A stretch of 64,000 nucleotides of DNA from Laburnicola sp. R22_1. Taxonomy: Eukaryota; Ascomycota; Dothideomycetes; Pleosporales; Didymosphaeriaceae. This document shows, piece by piece, positions 46,600-59,573 of this stretch. Position 1 is the first letter of the stretch, and each line of letters begins with the position of its first letter. The notes beneath the pieces are model-generated. The model was given only the letters and a program-made list of their open reading frames with translations. It was not told the origin of the DNA and did not search any database. The DNA lies in the NCBI GenBank assembly GCA_014281115.1, contig JACONQ010000011.1, positions 1,612,001-1,676,000 of the forward strand. Direction: 5' to 3'. A program made the position numbers and the translations under genes.

Positions 46600-49500
46600 G
46601 TGCCAAGACTACTATTAATAGTCTTACAGACTTAGGCGCAATAAACACATACGTTAGTCATAACTATGTCTCTAGAAGGAAACTACGCATAGTTACCCTT
46701 AATAAGCCAGTCTAACTACGCCTTAGTAATAGTGTAATAAAATAAGTACTTACAAAAGTAGCTATACTGCTAGTATACTACAGAAACTATTTTAGTAAAG
46801 AACTGGCATATATTGTTAATATAACTAAGTATAATATTATCTTTAGTATATCCTAGCTAAGTGCACATAACTCGAATATAAATTAGCAAAACAAGATAAT
46901 AATATTTAATAAACCCTTTTGCATAAGCAATTACTATATAAAGAGTCTTCTAGTTATTATTACTAATAAAAAATATTAATAGCAGTTACCAAAGCCATTC
47001 ACGCCAAATCTAGCTTACGCTAAAATAGACCTTATAATTATCTCTAAATATACTGTCTCTCTTATAGCACTTCGCTTAAATTATTATATAATATAGTTGT
47101 ACCCTAAGCATATACAGTAGCTAGAAGAAATTAGTAAGTTTATAGACAAAGTAAGTAAGTTAGTAAACGCTGCTAATATTAAAGCTATATTTGCGTAGTT
47201 GTTTCGTGTAGACCTTACCGCCTTAACTTAAGAAGACTTTAATAAGTTTTATTAGAAGATAAACTAATCTAACAAAACAAAGAAGGAGATTATTAAAATA
47301 TTGCCCACGTAGATTCAGAATAAATGGCAAGCTTTCATAGTTCCAGAAGAACAATTGCCGCCTTATTGCCTAGGTGTTAACCACAAGATTAACCTAGAGT
47401 CTAGGGCTAAGCACCCCACTACCCATCTATATAGTATAAGCAAGAAGAAAGCTCTCGCTGTAAAGGCGTACATTAATAAGAAACTAAGCACTAGTAAGGT
47501 TTATCGTAGCTTATCTAACTTTACAGTCCTAGTATTAGTAGTAAAGAAACTAAATAGCGGGTTGCGTATATGCGTTAACTATTAATAACTTAATGCCACT
47601 ACTATAAAAAAAAAACTCACTACCTAATATTTGTAAGACGCTATCCTAACTCTCTAGCGTATAATAGTTTAGCGTGCTTAATATTATTATAGTCTTCTAT
47701 AAGGTACAGATCCAAAAGAGAGACAAGCACAAGACCGCGTTTGTTATATAGTACAGCCTATTTAAGTACCTAGTTATGCCTTTTAAACTATATAACACCC
47801 TAGCAACATCCTAGTTATATATTAATAAGACTTTGCAAAAGTATCTTAATAAGTTTTACTCCGCATATATTAATAACATCCTTATCTTTAGCTAGACCTT
47901 AGCGAAGCACAAGGACCACGTCTAGAGGGTCTACTAACAACTTAAAGACGCGGACTTATATCTAGATATTAATAAGTGCGAATTTGCTGTTAAGAAAGTT
48001 AAGTATCTCAGACTCATCCTAACTGTGCAGGAGATTAAGATGGATCCCGCCAAGGTCTATATTATTATAGAGTAGTAACTCCCAACTAACATACATAAGG
48101 TATAGTCATTCTTAGGCTTTGCGAACTTCTATAGGCGCTTTATTATTAGATACTCTAGCTTAGCCAGGTTATTAACAGACTTAACGCGCAAAGAGGCCTC
48201 TACTAAGTTTCCTCTAAACCTATAGGGCTCTACTGCTAAGGCTTTTAAACAACTAAAGAACGCGTTTATAATTATACTAATCTGAGCGCATTTTAATCTA
48301 AATCTAGAAACGTGGGTTAAGAGTAACGCGTCTAACTTTGTCGTCGCTATAGTATTATCTTAAATACACAATAGTGTGTTGCAACTAGTTACTTTTATAT
48401 TTATAAAGATAATACTCATAAAGTGCAATTACGTAATTTATAACAAGAAGCTCCTCGCTATTATTAAGGCGTTTAAGAAGTGGCAATCTAAGCTATCTAA
48501 TAGCTTGTTAATTAACGTTATATTAGATTATAAAGTCTTAGAATAGTTTATAACCACAAAGCAGTTAAACTAAAGATAGGCACGCTAGATAGAGTTTCTT
48601 TTAGAGTTTAATTTTAAGATTACGTATTAACTAGGTAAGCAAGGTGGCAAACCTAACTTACTTATCTATTGCCTAGGTAATCTGCCTCACAATATACTTA
48701 ATAACTAGCTTTAACATTAATTATAAATAATACTTACACCTAACTATATTAAACTTACCCCACTAGTAGTTATCTACAAACCTATCCTAACAATAGTTAC
48801 TATGCGTACTAAGCACCCAAAAAAGGGAGTGGTGTACGCTATATACTTAGCCCGCATAATAATAGATTTAGAAGACTTAGTAGTAAACCTAGCCGCAATA
48901 CTATACTATCTTAGTAAGAAGGTACTTATTAGAGATAGGACAGTCAATAATAAGCCTCTAGAAAGTTGCGCGGGCGGTTTGTTAGGATAGGCTAATAGCC
49001 CAGACAAGAATCTGCCCTTTAGAGATTACGCTAGTATAGTCAACTATCTAAAAAAGGCCACCACTAAGGACACCATCCTTTAATAGATTATTAAGACAAA
49101 GCGCAACAGCATACGTTAACTCTCTACTAACATTATTCATACCCACTATATTAAGATAGAGTTGCAAGACTGCATAGTAGAAAATGGCCTATTATACTAT
49201 CGTAACAGGATTGTCGTGCCTTTTAACAAGGACGTCCGTACGGCCGTCGTACGCTCTTGCCATAAGTCTCCAGGTATAGGACATGCCAGTAAACGCAACA
49301 CTTATTATGAGGTTAGTTAGTATTACTACTAGCCAGGCATAACAGACACAGTTACCTAGTTTACTCGCGATTGCGTTACTTATTAGTATTTAAAACTATT
49401 TAAGGACTAAAAATAAGATTTACTTTGCCTATTACTAGTGCCTTAGCGTTTCTAGAAGGATATTTTCATTAACTTTATTACACTACTACCTAAGTATACG

Positions 49501-50650
49501 CGCGACGAGATTACATACCACTATATTATAGTTGTTATAGATTAACTCTCTAAATAATACAAGTATATTACACTACTATCACTTAATATTAAAATTATTA
49601 TTAGAGCCTTTATTAAGCATGTCTAAAGAGAGGAAGGTTTTCCCAACACTGTTATCTCTAACCGTGGGACCCAGTTCACATCTTACTTTTAGAAGGAGCT
49701 CTACCAAAGTATTAGGACCTAACCCGCGTTTATAATAGCCTTTCACTCTAAGAATAACAGACAGACAGAGATTATAAATATTGTCCTAAAGGCATACTTA
49801 CGCTACTATATTAACTACACGCAGAATAACTAGGTTAACTAGCTACCTATTACTTAACTCGCAATAAACTATAAGAAGAATATTTTAACTAGCATTACTC
49901 TATTACTTATAACTAAAGGCTACCTCCTATAATAAAGCTTTAAGCCTATTACGTTAGTAACCACTACAGACTATTATAAGCGGATACAGCATAAAAATGC
50001 CCAACACATAGTCTAGCGCATTAAGAATATTATACGCTTTATAAATAAGAATCTAGCCTAAGCTTAGTTAAAGATAGAGTTTTACGCTAATAAGGGACGT
50101 TAATCCGCACTAGCATATAATATTAGTAATATAGTTTATCTTAACGCCTACAATATACTAACGCTGCGTCCTAACAAAGGTTTTTAATAACTATATATAT
50201 TAGCTAGAACTTCCCACTAGTTACCGCAACGTTCACTCTTAGTTTTACGCCTAGTTACTACATAACGCTCTTAACACTATCTAGCTTCCTAATAGAGAAG
50301 GCATAGTCATAACTACTACGCCTATTAATCTACTAGTAGGGTTACAAGACTATTACATTAACTCTATAGTTAATAGTAAGATAAACTACCACTATAAGAA
50401 TCCTTTAATAGGCAATAAAGAACTACTTATATACAAAGTAAAGTATAAGAATTCCCCTAAGTAGAATGCTAACCCTAAAGAGCAACCATATATAAATATA
50501 TTAGACTATAAAAAAGCTGTTAAATCTTACCATCGCAATAATAATAGCAGACTAGGTCCGTATGCACTATACTAGGACCTGGCTTTATATAAGAATCTTA
50601 TAGTAACGTACCTAATAGACAATAGAGTAGAGGACTCTAAGCCCTTTATG
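46600..50650 (+). pseudogene. Gypsy-2 pol (protease, RT, RNase H, integrase)
   Basis: Order is normal for Ty3/Gypsy. Protease: LTDLGAINTYVSHN at about 46622. Reverse transcriptase: an open 76-codon piece 47355-47585 (MPPYCLGVNHKINLESRAKH, then FTVLVLVVKKLNSGLRICVN) and YINNILIFS at about 47865-47890, where both catalytic Asp of the usual YLDD are Asn. RNase H: WVKSNASNFVVAIVLS at about 48320. Integrase HHCC region: CHKSPGIGHASKRNTYYEV at about 49259. Core: IFINFITLLP, YIIVVID, VISNRGTQFTSYF, QTEIIN (49440-49780), with the two core Asp changed to Asn and Glu retained. Stops are of the RIP type. Catalytically dead. Confidence 0.88.
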
Positions 50651-51060
50651 GCCCCTATATACGCACACGCATAGAATCTAAGTACCTCTTAAAACAATAT
50701 TATGCCGCAAAGCTACTAGGATAGATATATAAAGCGCCCGCTAACTAGCTCTTTTAGACAACCTAGGTAGGTAACATGTCTCTCTCTAGGTTACACCTAA
50801 TAGTAACGCCTTAGTCGTCTTGTTTAGGCATAACTACTATAACGCGCAGTGATAGAGCGCTTACTTCACTAGCTTGTGTACTTGAGGAAGTTATCTAATA
50901 GTTGTTTTACTTATTATAATATTTCTAAATAGTCTTAAATAGTTCTAAATAGTTTATAACAGTTTATAATAAATTATAATAGTTTACAATATTTGTTAAG
51001 CCACGCAATTAGCGCCTCTAACATATTTTTTCTTAGTTTGCCTCGCCAAAGCTAAGACTT

Positions 51061-51076
51061 TTAGAGGGGGAGATAA
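51061..51076 (+). promoter_or_regulatory. Polypurine tract of Gypsy-2
   Basis: ttagagggggagataa directly abuts the 3' LTR start tgttag, as required for plus-strand priming. Notably G-rich and unmutated. Confidence 0.85.
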
Positions 51077-51969
51077 TGTTAGAGATTGCTACCCATTAGC
51101 CCATTAGACCTCTAGTCAGTCTGACGTTAATCCAATCCAAGCAGCCTAATATTAATCTAGCCCCGCGCGCTAGTCCTAATTAGGTAGTACTAGTGCGCTC
51201 TTAGGGCTGCTACTATATAGGTAGTATGCAGCACCTAGTATCCTCATTATAGCAATTTAACCTATTTAACTATTAAGCCTAATTACTCTCTTATATATAT
51301 ATCTATCTACTATTATAGAGGTTCTGTGTATTATAAGTAATAGGGGAGACGTTATAGTTAGAGATATTACTATTATTAAATCTAGATAATAATATTAACA
51401 TTATCTTATCTCTTATTAGTAAGGTAAATAGAATTATAGTAATTTATAGTAACTTATAATAAGTTTAATAAATAGTTATAGGTGGCTTATTTAAGTAAGC
51501 TAGGCTCATAGCTATTATAATAACTAGATTCGCTTATTAGTAAGCTGCTCCTATAACTATCTTAATAGTTATTATATATAAAGCTTAGTGAGCTTATAGG
51601 TTATTATAAAGAGCTATATTACTTATAAGTAAGTTATTCTTCTAGAAACTATTATAGTAGTGCTAGGGGGCTAACATTTCGCAAGACGTAACCTATATAC
51701 TACTATAAATAAGGTAGTAGCTATTCTTTATTTTCTACTACACCTATTAGTATTAATAAGTAACCTATAGATAAGCGTTATTATTGCTGTTAGTTACGTT
51801 AATAATGCTCTAGAGGAGGCATCTATACTTTTAATATATAAGGTACTTAAGGATATAGAGAAGCCTACCTACTATATTAGTTAATAGGCGTTATTATTAG
51901 TAACACCCTAGAGACAGACTAAATTTTAGATAGTTAAGCTATAGCTTAATAATTACTACTATAGTGTAA

Positions 51970-52175
51970 GGGCACTATAGGGGTTATTACGCTATATATA
52001 AGATAATAGTAAATATTAGAATCTAAATATAAGATAGTAGTAATACCTATATAAAGTAGGTATATAGGCAGGCTATATACGTAGCCTTACTTAGGACCTC
52101 GCTTAGTAATTGCGCTAGTCCTAAAAGGATAGTGTAATATAAGTAAGGGGCCCGCACCTTAGATTAGTAATATCT
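51970..52175 (-). mobile_element. Gypsy-1-family LTR fragment
   Basis: About 200 bp matching the right part of the Gypsy-1 3' LTR (gataatagtagatattagaa, cctgcttaggacc, agattagtaa). It contains the uninterrupted hAT-2 target, gctatata. 51301-51969 is TpA-rich sequence without recognisable genes. Confidence 0.7.
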
Positions 52176-52399
52176 TTCTTATCTACTATCTTAAAATAGT
52201 ATTAATTTAACTAGCTCTTTTAACTATTCTAGCTATTTCTAATAGATTAGCTCTATAAGGCTATGTACCGTCCTTATATTATTCTAAGATTAATCTTTTT
52301 ATTTAGCTATAGATAGTAATATAATATCTACTCCTTTCTTAAGACGCTGCCTATAGGCAATTAAATTAGTAGAAGTTTTACCTTATTAGTTACTAGTTA

Positions 52400-54110
52400 T
52401 ACTAGGCAATTGTCTAAAATCTATAAAACTACTAATATAACTCCTCTGCCTACTATAAGTAGGTAAGGGTATATTAGTTTATTAGTTACTAGTTATACTA
52501 GATAGTAGTTCTATGCTAAAGTCTATAAAACTATTAATATAACTTCTTTGCCTACTATAAGTAGGTAAAGGTGTATTAGGTTAGTTACTAATTATACTAG
52601 GTAGTTATTACACTACCTAAGGTCTATAAGACTACTAATATAACTCCTCTGTCTACTATAAGTAGGTAATCGTCGCATTGTTTATTTAGTGTTAATCATC
52701 CTTTTTAACTACATTTTTTTGATTTAAGCCTGCGTAGGTTGGGATAGAAAGACCGCTCTAGTCTAGCGCCTAAAAATATAGTCTACTAAGTCTTTACTAA
52801 TATAATAGTAGTTACTACACACTTGCCCTACTATTTATAAACGCTCTAACGCCTATTAAAAGTTACTTAAAGTGTGTATAAAAAACTAACTCTTACTTTA
52901 TTATTACTATTATTAATAATTACGCTATATTTGTGTACTACTACACAGCACACTTATATAACACGCTTACTAGCTTACTATCTAACGCTATAATAACTAT
53001 AAGAATCTAACGCATTTATATAATGCTCTCTTTCCCTAGCAACTTATTAATAAATACCTTCTTCTCTTTTCTTTTAATCTTGCTGCCCTCTATTACTACC
53101 TTCCTAACTAGTAGTAATATAAGAACCTATAGTAGGAACTTTATGCATCTATTATTATTGCGCCTATAGTTACTAATCTATTACTAGCCTAACTAGTACA
53201 CTAGGACTGCCTTATATAGGGTAAGATATACCTTCTGCTTCCTATTAATAATGCCCTAAATAGAGTGGTATTCTAGTATAAATCTAGTAACTTTAAGCGG
53301 ACGGATTATTAGAGCGTACTTTTAGGCGGTCTTAATAGCGGCATTAGTATTAAAGCTTAGAAAGATAGTAGAAAATAAAGTAATACTAGTAGAAGTCTTA
53401 AGATTAACTTTAATACAAAGATAAAGTGTTATTATATATATAGTGTATAAGCTTCTACCTAGTATATATTACTTATAAGTAGTATATAAACCTACTAATA
53501 TAGCTATTACTTCTAGTAATAATTTTAGGAATAATAGTAAAGAAGACAATAGTTGCAGCGTTATAGCGCTAGCGCTATCTTATACCTTCTCCTACTCTAA
53601 ACTAGTATAGTAATATAGCCTTATTATATTTTACATATAGATTTTTTTACTTAAAGTAGGTACGCTAAGCGTGCTAAGCTTGCTTATAACGCGCTAACCC
53701 TTTTTATTAATACCTTATAACGCTTTTCTATGTATATAATAGTAGGAGAGATATCTACTATTATTATAATGTTTTTATTAGAAACCCCTTAGTTATAAAA
53801 AAAAAGCCATAAGTAGGTAAAAGTATATTAGGTTAGTTACTAGTTATGCTAGGTAGTTATTATACTACCTAAGATCTATAAGACTACTAATATAACTTCT
53901 CTACCTACTATAAGTTAGTAAGAGTATATTAGTTTATTAGTTTCTAATTATGCTAGGTAATTATTACACTATACTAAGGTCTATTTAAGAGGCTACTTCT
54001 ACACTTCTTTGTCTACTATAAGTTAGTAAAAGTATATTAGTTTGTTAGTTACTAGTTATGCTACATAGTTATTACACTACACTAAGGTCTATTTAGAAAA
54101 GTTGCCCTAG
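52400..54110 (+). repeat. About six ~102-bp tandem units, split by C3
   Basis: Units share tactataagtaggtaa, ttagttactagttatactag and gtctataagactactaatat. Anchors recur at 52451, 52553, 52654, then (after C3) near 53904 and 54014. Spacing is 101-110 bp. The array precedes the 3' end of a retrotransposon remnant. Confidence 0.8.
52670..53808 (+). mobile_element. C element, longest copy, 1139 bp (C3)
   Basis: Starts tcgtcgcattgtttattt and ends ttagttat plus an A run. Exact 12-bp duplication ataagtaggtaa (52658-52669 and 53809-53820). The internal stretch at 53188-53215 (cctaactagtacactaggac, then tgccttata) is shared with E2 at 62428-62456. No domain recognised. Confidence 0.88.
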
Positions 54111-54514
54111 AAGTTTTAATATTCTAAATATAAATAATAATTAAAAAATAACAACTACTATACTATACCTTATAGAGTTAACTTGCCTAATACCTACTTT
54201 TTAGCGCTATTATAGTAAAGGCATAAGGTATAGAGCTAGAGGATTAGAGTTAGGCCATAGAGATAATATAGAGGTTAAAGTTTTATATATTTTATTTTAT
54301 ACTTTATCTTTTATCTAGCTTAGACTATACGCTAGCTTATACGCTATATAAGACCTACTACCCTAGGTCTATTTACTATACTTATTTTATAACTTCTACT
54401 TTACTTAACTCTACTACTGCCTATACTATAGTAAGCTACTGCCCTTTAATCTAGAAGACTTCTAGAACATTCCCTACGTCTTCTCTACTCCTAGATAGTT
54501 CTAGAATAGATAAT

Positions 54515-54761
54515 ATAGAGGGGGATGTTTGCCTACACCTTACTAATAATAGTTTATATAATACTTATAGTAGAATTCCCCTACTCTACCCTACTAGTAA
54601 TCTATTATTTATTAAGTAAGGAAAGTAACTAATAGTTGCTTCTAAAACTACTAGTTGCCTTTCTAGCTTTATAAAAAAGGAGAAGTATAGTTAAACTACT
54701 TAGAAAGATCTAGTTTAATAGAATTTCTTATAACACTCCGAAGTATAATTAATATATTACT
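54515..54761 (+). mobile_element. 3' end and LTR start of a third LTR element
   Basis: atagagggggatg (54515-54527) resembles a polypurine tract. It is followed by tgtttgcctacacc at about 54528, a plausible LTR start. Upstream text to 54180 reads like a stop-ridden C-terminal tail. No second LTR is visible, so the element is partial. Confidence 0.45.
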
Positions 54762-54774
54762 ATACTTAAAGAAG

Positions 54775-54907
54775 CTCGCTTAGCTCGCTTTCGCGCTAAC
54801 TCTTTTTATTAACACCTTAAAACGCTTTTATGTGTCTATAACGCAGAAGGAATAACTACTATTATTATAATATTTTTATTAGAAACCCCTTAGTCGCAAA
54901 AAAAACC
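54775..54907 (+). mobile_element. C element, short copy (C7)
   Basis: 133 bp from ctcgcttagctcgc to ttagtcgc plus an A run. 13-bp duplication with one mismatch, atacttaaagaag/atacttaaagcag (54762-54774 and 54908-54920). Confidence 0.9.
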
Positions 54908-54920
54908 ATACTTAAAGCAG

Positions 54921-55653
54921 ATTAGCTAAGTAATAAATTTTTGCTAATAGACTTTAAATAACTTACGCACTAAGGCAAAGCTAAACTTAAAGCTACTAGA
55001 AAGTTTAGCGCGTTTTTGGTATAATTTAAACTAGACTAATTGCTTTAGTATAGCCTAGAAATAAAATAATTACTTGCTACCTATTAGCTTTAGGCTTAAT
55101 ATTACTTTTCTTAAGGCCTACTTTTAAAAAAGTTACTAGAATTAGTAGCTAGGGCTATTATAAAGTCTAAAGATAATTCTAAATAGAAAAGTATTATTTA
55201 GGCTTTATACAAGTGCGCTAATATATTTAAATAAGCTTTTACTATACTTAAGGTATAGACACCTTATACTATAATATATATAATAAAAAGAATTCTAATT
55301 CTATTTTAATAGTGCTAATAATATAGCTATTAAAAGGACTTATTTACCTCTAACAAAGCTCTCTCTTCTATTAAAAATACTTATAATTTATAGTACTATA
55401 CTTATATACCTCTAAAAACTCTAGCTTATAGTGCCTATTTTATAACTAAATAATACTTTTTACTACTCTCTAGTCTCTAGATATATATAAACTAAGCTTG
55501 CTAATAGCGCCTAAATAGATATACCCTAGAGCAGATATACGTTTGCCACCCCTAGTATATCTAAGCTAGAACGCTCTATAAAGCTACCTAATATAAATAA
55601 GTACTATAAAAAAGGTTAATCTAGCCCTAGTATTAAAGATTAGCTAGAGGATA
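54921..55653. other. TpA-rich element remnant interrupted by the Tc1 transposon
   Basis: Stop-ridden sequence continuing beyond the Tc1 element at about 57776. Both sides give protein-like text in the plus frame (for example IYPRADIRLPPLVYLSQNAL at about 55520) but no diagnostic motif. Confidence 0.35.
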
Positions 55654-55655
55654 TA

Positions 55656-57773
55656 CAGTAGGGTGACACAAAAACAGAGCCTAGTAAAAAGATATCTTTT
55701 TAAAAGTTATATAACTAGGTGAGTTTTAATACTATGTAAATAAAAAGTATACCGTTTTAAGGAGAAGGTTTAGGAAATTTAGTATAGAAGGTTGGTAAGA
55801 GCTTAGTAATCGGCGCTAACTAGAGGTATCTTAGTAAAGTTAAGAAAATTTCTTCTTAGAACTTTGATCCTATATAACTTTTTTTTCTACGTAGATAAAA
55901 TTTTATAACTTATATATATTATAATTTCGTCTATAAAGACTATATAACCTAATTTTTATTATAGGTTTATTCATAGAAAGAATAATTATAAGGAAAAGGA
56001 TAAAAATTAATTAAAATTAAACAATTAGATAGAACTAGTAAATAATATATAACTAGTACTTAGTATACCATCATTTAGCCTCTATAACGTTATTATAACG
56101 CTTAGGAAAAGATAGTATACAATGATCTATAGCCTCCTGTGGAATTAAATCCCACTCCTCTTGTATAGCTCTTTTAAAGGCTTCTACACTAGATTTACTA
56201 GTGCCAAAGCCTAAAGAAGCTCTATTTCTTTTTCCTAGCCTATCTTTTAATAGACTCCAAACGTTTTCTATAGGATTTAAGTCTGGTGAATAGGGTGGAT
56301 GCCCAAAAACAAAGACTTTATTCCTAGAAAACCACCTTTTCACCTGTGGAGTTCCGTGGATCTTCGAATTATCCTGTTGAAATTTCCAGCCTAGTTATAA
56401 TTAGTATAAAGAATAAGATTATAAAAATATAATATATATATATATTATATATATTAAAAAGAAAAAAGAAGAAAGAAGAAAAAGGGGTACTTGACTTACC
56501 TCTTTTTAAAAGAGGTTTTAAGATAGGATTTAACCACTCCTGTATATATCTAGTGTTATTAAAGGTCCTAGTTTTAATAGGGTCCCTTAAAAACACTAGT
56601 TTAGAACGTCTTCCTATCCAAATACAGCCCCAGACTGAGATAGAAATATCTCGCACTTTCAGTGAATTAGTACTAGCTCAATAAAAAAGATATAAAAAAA
56701 GTAAAATAGCCCAACTATCGAAACAAAAGGGCTCTATAATTCTAGAATTTAAAAGAAATTAATAACTTACCAGTTGTTCGGTTTTTGCGCTGTTCAGGCC
56801 CAATTTTCGATTTTCCCCTTTTTCTTATATATTCTTGCCTATTACCATGTCCCCTTTGGATAGTAGACTCGTCAGAAAATATACCTTTAGCAAAGTTAAT
56901 ATTTTCTAGCTCCTTAACTATATCTTTAGCCCAGAATTCTCTTCTTTTAGCTCTTTCTTTAGTTAAATAGGCCTTTTTCTTAGAGACGTTAAAAGAATAG
57001 TCTTCTCCTTTTAAAACTCTCTGTAACGTCCTCTTAGTAAAGCCAAAACTATTCTCTTCTAATAGCCTCTTATTTGTCTTCTTAGGGCTTTTAGTTAAAT
57101 CTCTATTAATAACTCTTTTCTCTCTAGAAGTAACCTTAGTTACTCTCCCTTGTTTTACCCCTTTTAATAAGTTATCTCCTTATTTTTCTTATTAATACGT
57201 CTAATAGCAGTCTTAATAGATTGTAGAGGCTTATTAAGGATAGTAGCAATAGTAGAATTAGAAGTATTTGCTTTTTTAAGTAAAAAAACTTGACTTTCGA
57301 GTTTTGACAATTTTGGCTCCATTCGAGGAAATACAAAAGAGAAAATTTACTAGACAAAAGATATTATATTATACTATTATCGTAGTAATAAATCACGTGA
57401 TTTAATTAACTTTTAAAATTACGTAACTTTTTAACCTTAAATAATTTCTTAATTAAGTTATATAAGTACTCCAAAATTTTGCTTACGTAATCTACACCAG
57501 GCCTAGAATAGCTAGTAAAAACATCAGCCTAGTAGCATACTAAATAAAAAAGTCATAACGCCTTAAAAATTGACTTTTTAGAAACACTAAGTTTAGAGAT
57601 AGATACCTTAAGGACCCTGCTTAATAAGCACGTCACTAGTACCTAACCTTAATTCCCTATATTTCCTCTTTAAAACCGTATACTTTTTATTTATATAGTA
57701 TTAAAACTCACTTAGTTATATAACTTTTAAAAAGGTATCTTTTTACTAGGCGTTTTTTTGTGTCACCCTACTG
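55656..57773 (-). mobile_element. Tc1/mariner transposon, nearly undamaged
   Basis: 2118 bp with inverted repeats of about 105 bp (55656-55762 and 57668-57773) starting cagtagggtgacacaaaaa. TA flanks the left end; TC is found at the right. Unlike its surroundings the interior has normal CA/TG content, so it arrived after, or escaped, RIP. Confidence 0.93.
56071..57322 (-). pseudogene. Tc1/mariner DD34E transposase, three exons, one frameshift
   Basis: Exon 1 57322-56771, intron 56770-56656 (115 bp), exon 2 56655-56500, intron 56499-56391 (109 bp), exon 3 56390-56071. Both introns are GT-AG (gtaagt donors) and both split codons in phase 1. Exon 1 starts MEPKLSKLESQVFLLKKANT (helix-turn-helix region). 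Catalytic triad: Asp in GIFSDESTI, Asp in KFQQDNSKIHG, Glu in YSPDLNPIENVW, with 34 residues between the last two (DD34E). It ends FPKRYNNVIEAK. The only defect is one missing base near codon 48 (aataaggagat), giving a stop soon after. With one extra base the three exons total 343 codons. It is either a very young pseudogene or a sequencing error in an active gene. Confidence 0.88.
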
Positions 57774-57775
57774 TC

Positions 57776-59430
57776 TATAAAGATCTTAGTTTTATTTACT
57801 AAAATATTATATAGAGCTCTAGTATAGTTATTATCCTTATTCTATACCTTTTAAAATTAAATTATCTTGTTAGCTAGAATTCTCTAAAAGGTAAGTTATA
57901 CTTAGGCAAAAGCTTATATAGATTAGATTATAGCATAGGCTTAATCTATATAGATTAGTATAGTGCTTATAATTTATATTTAACTAGTAGTAGCTCTATT
58001 CTATATAGTATTTAATAATTATAAGCAAGTAGATAAAATAGTAGTTAGGTACTATATGCAAAGAGTAGTAGTGTATTTAGTTATTTATATAAATAAAATT
58101 GTCCTTAGTACTTATATAAATGTTCTTTTAAGATATCTATAAAGACCTATAGCTATATAGATGCCTATAATAGCAGCAGCTTACTCTATTTAAGTTTATA
58201 TGACAGCCTAACTAGCTTAAGTATCTTTAAGATTAGCCTTAGTATTTGCGTATAAGAGGTTAAGCAAGCTAGCAAAGATAGTAATATATAAGTAATATCT
58301 ATATTACCTTAGGCTACTTTATATAGTTTGCTAGCACTTATAGCTCTAGTATCTATTCTTAGTATAATACTCTTTTCTTCTAGAACTGCAATAAGCTCTC
58401 TTCTAAACGCATATTTTAACTTTAAAAAATAATATTCTTTCTATCCTTTAAAGTCTTCCTAGAATAATTGTAAAAAAGCTATCCCTTTTAGTATAACATA
58501 TAATAATTAGCAATAGTGTATACTACGTATAATTACATTTCTAATAAAGAGGATTATCTACTAAATTAATTTTATTCTTCTAGTACTTAGGTCTTATTCT
58601 CTTATGCAGTATTACCTTTAATATTCCTATTTCTTTAGTATACTTATTATATAGTCTAGTATATTTAGGCATATTAGTATTATTTTATAAAGTAAAGGTA
58701 GTAAAAGCGAAGACTTTATACAAAGTAGTAGTAGGGATAGTTATTATATAACTAGTTTATTTAATAGGTTAGTTATATAAAGAGTTACGCTCTATTAGAG
58801 TTTATTATTATCTAACTATATATTTATATAGTTACTAGTAGTATACTTAGTGCACTATCTTCTCTTAAATTTTATATAGCAGTAATATCTATTTTCTAAC
58901 TTAATAAAAAAGTTAATCTACTATCCCTATAAATAAGAATAGATTTTATACGTCTTATATAATTGCTTCCTTTATTTTATATAGTAGTAATAGTTACTTA
59001 CTAACTTTATAAAGGTTTAATCTACTATTCTCTTATATATAGAGGATAGGGTATAATAAAATAAATTATATAGCTAATAATAACTAATATAATTTGTCTT
59101 TACTCTTACTAATTTGTAGTTAAAGATTAGTTAACTACTAATTAGTATTAAATAAACTCTATAGCTAGCTATATAGATATTAATATCTAATACTCTATAC
59201 TAGTAAGTGTAAAGGGTGTATAGGATAATTATATCAGGAAAAGAAATAATATAATAGAACTAACTTAGTATTAATATCTTGGCTTTAGAAAGAGTGCAAA
59301 TAGAAAAAGAAGATTCTATAGCGTATAGGCTATAGCGCATAGGCATTATATAATCCCTATATAATACTATTATGCGATACTATTAAAACCTTAACCCCCT
59401 TAGGTGCCCTTGCCTATACGGTGTACGGAC
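57776..59430. other. TpA-rich remnant without recognisable gene
   Basis: Continuation of the host element of the Tc1 insertion to about 58000, then sequence with no legible domain, open frame or repeat boundary. Confidence 0.35.
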
Positions 59431-59573
59431 ATTTATCTTAAATAATGTAATAAAAAAGTAGAGTCTCTTACTTAGTAATTAAAAAGAGTATATAATAAGT
59501 AATATATTTTATGCCTAATTACCTTTTTATACTCTTTTCAATTACTAAGTAAAAAACTTTTCTTTTTTATTAT

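Larger units (their letters stand above)
44154..51295 (+). mobile_element. Ty3/Gypsy LTR retrotransposon, full length (Gypsy-2)
   Basis: LTRs of about 219 bp (44154-44372 and 51077-51295) start tgttaggaattgctgcc / tgttagagattgctacc and share the GC core ccccgcgcgctagtcctaat. A polypurine tract tagagggggagataa ends at 51076, directly before the 3' LTR. The possible target duplication tatat lies in low-complexity DNA. LTR divergence is mostly transitions of the RIP type. Confidence 0.88.
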
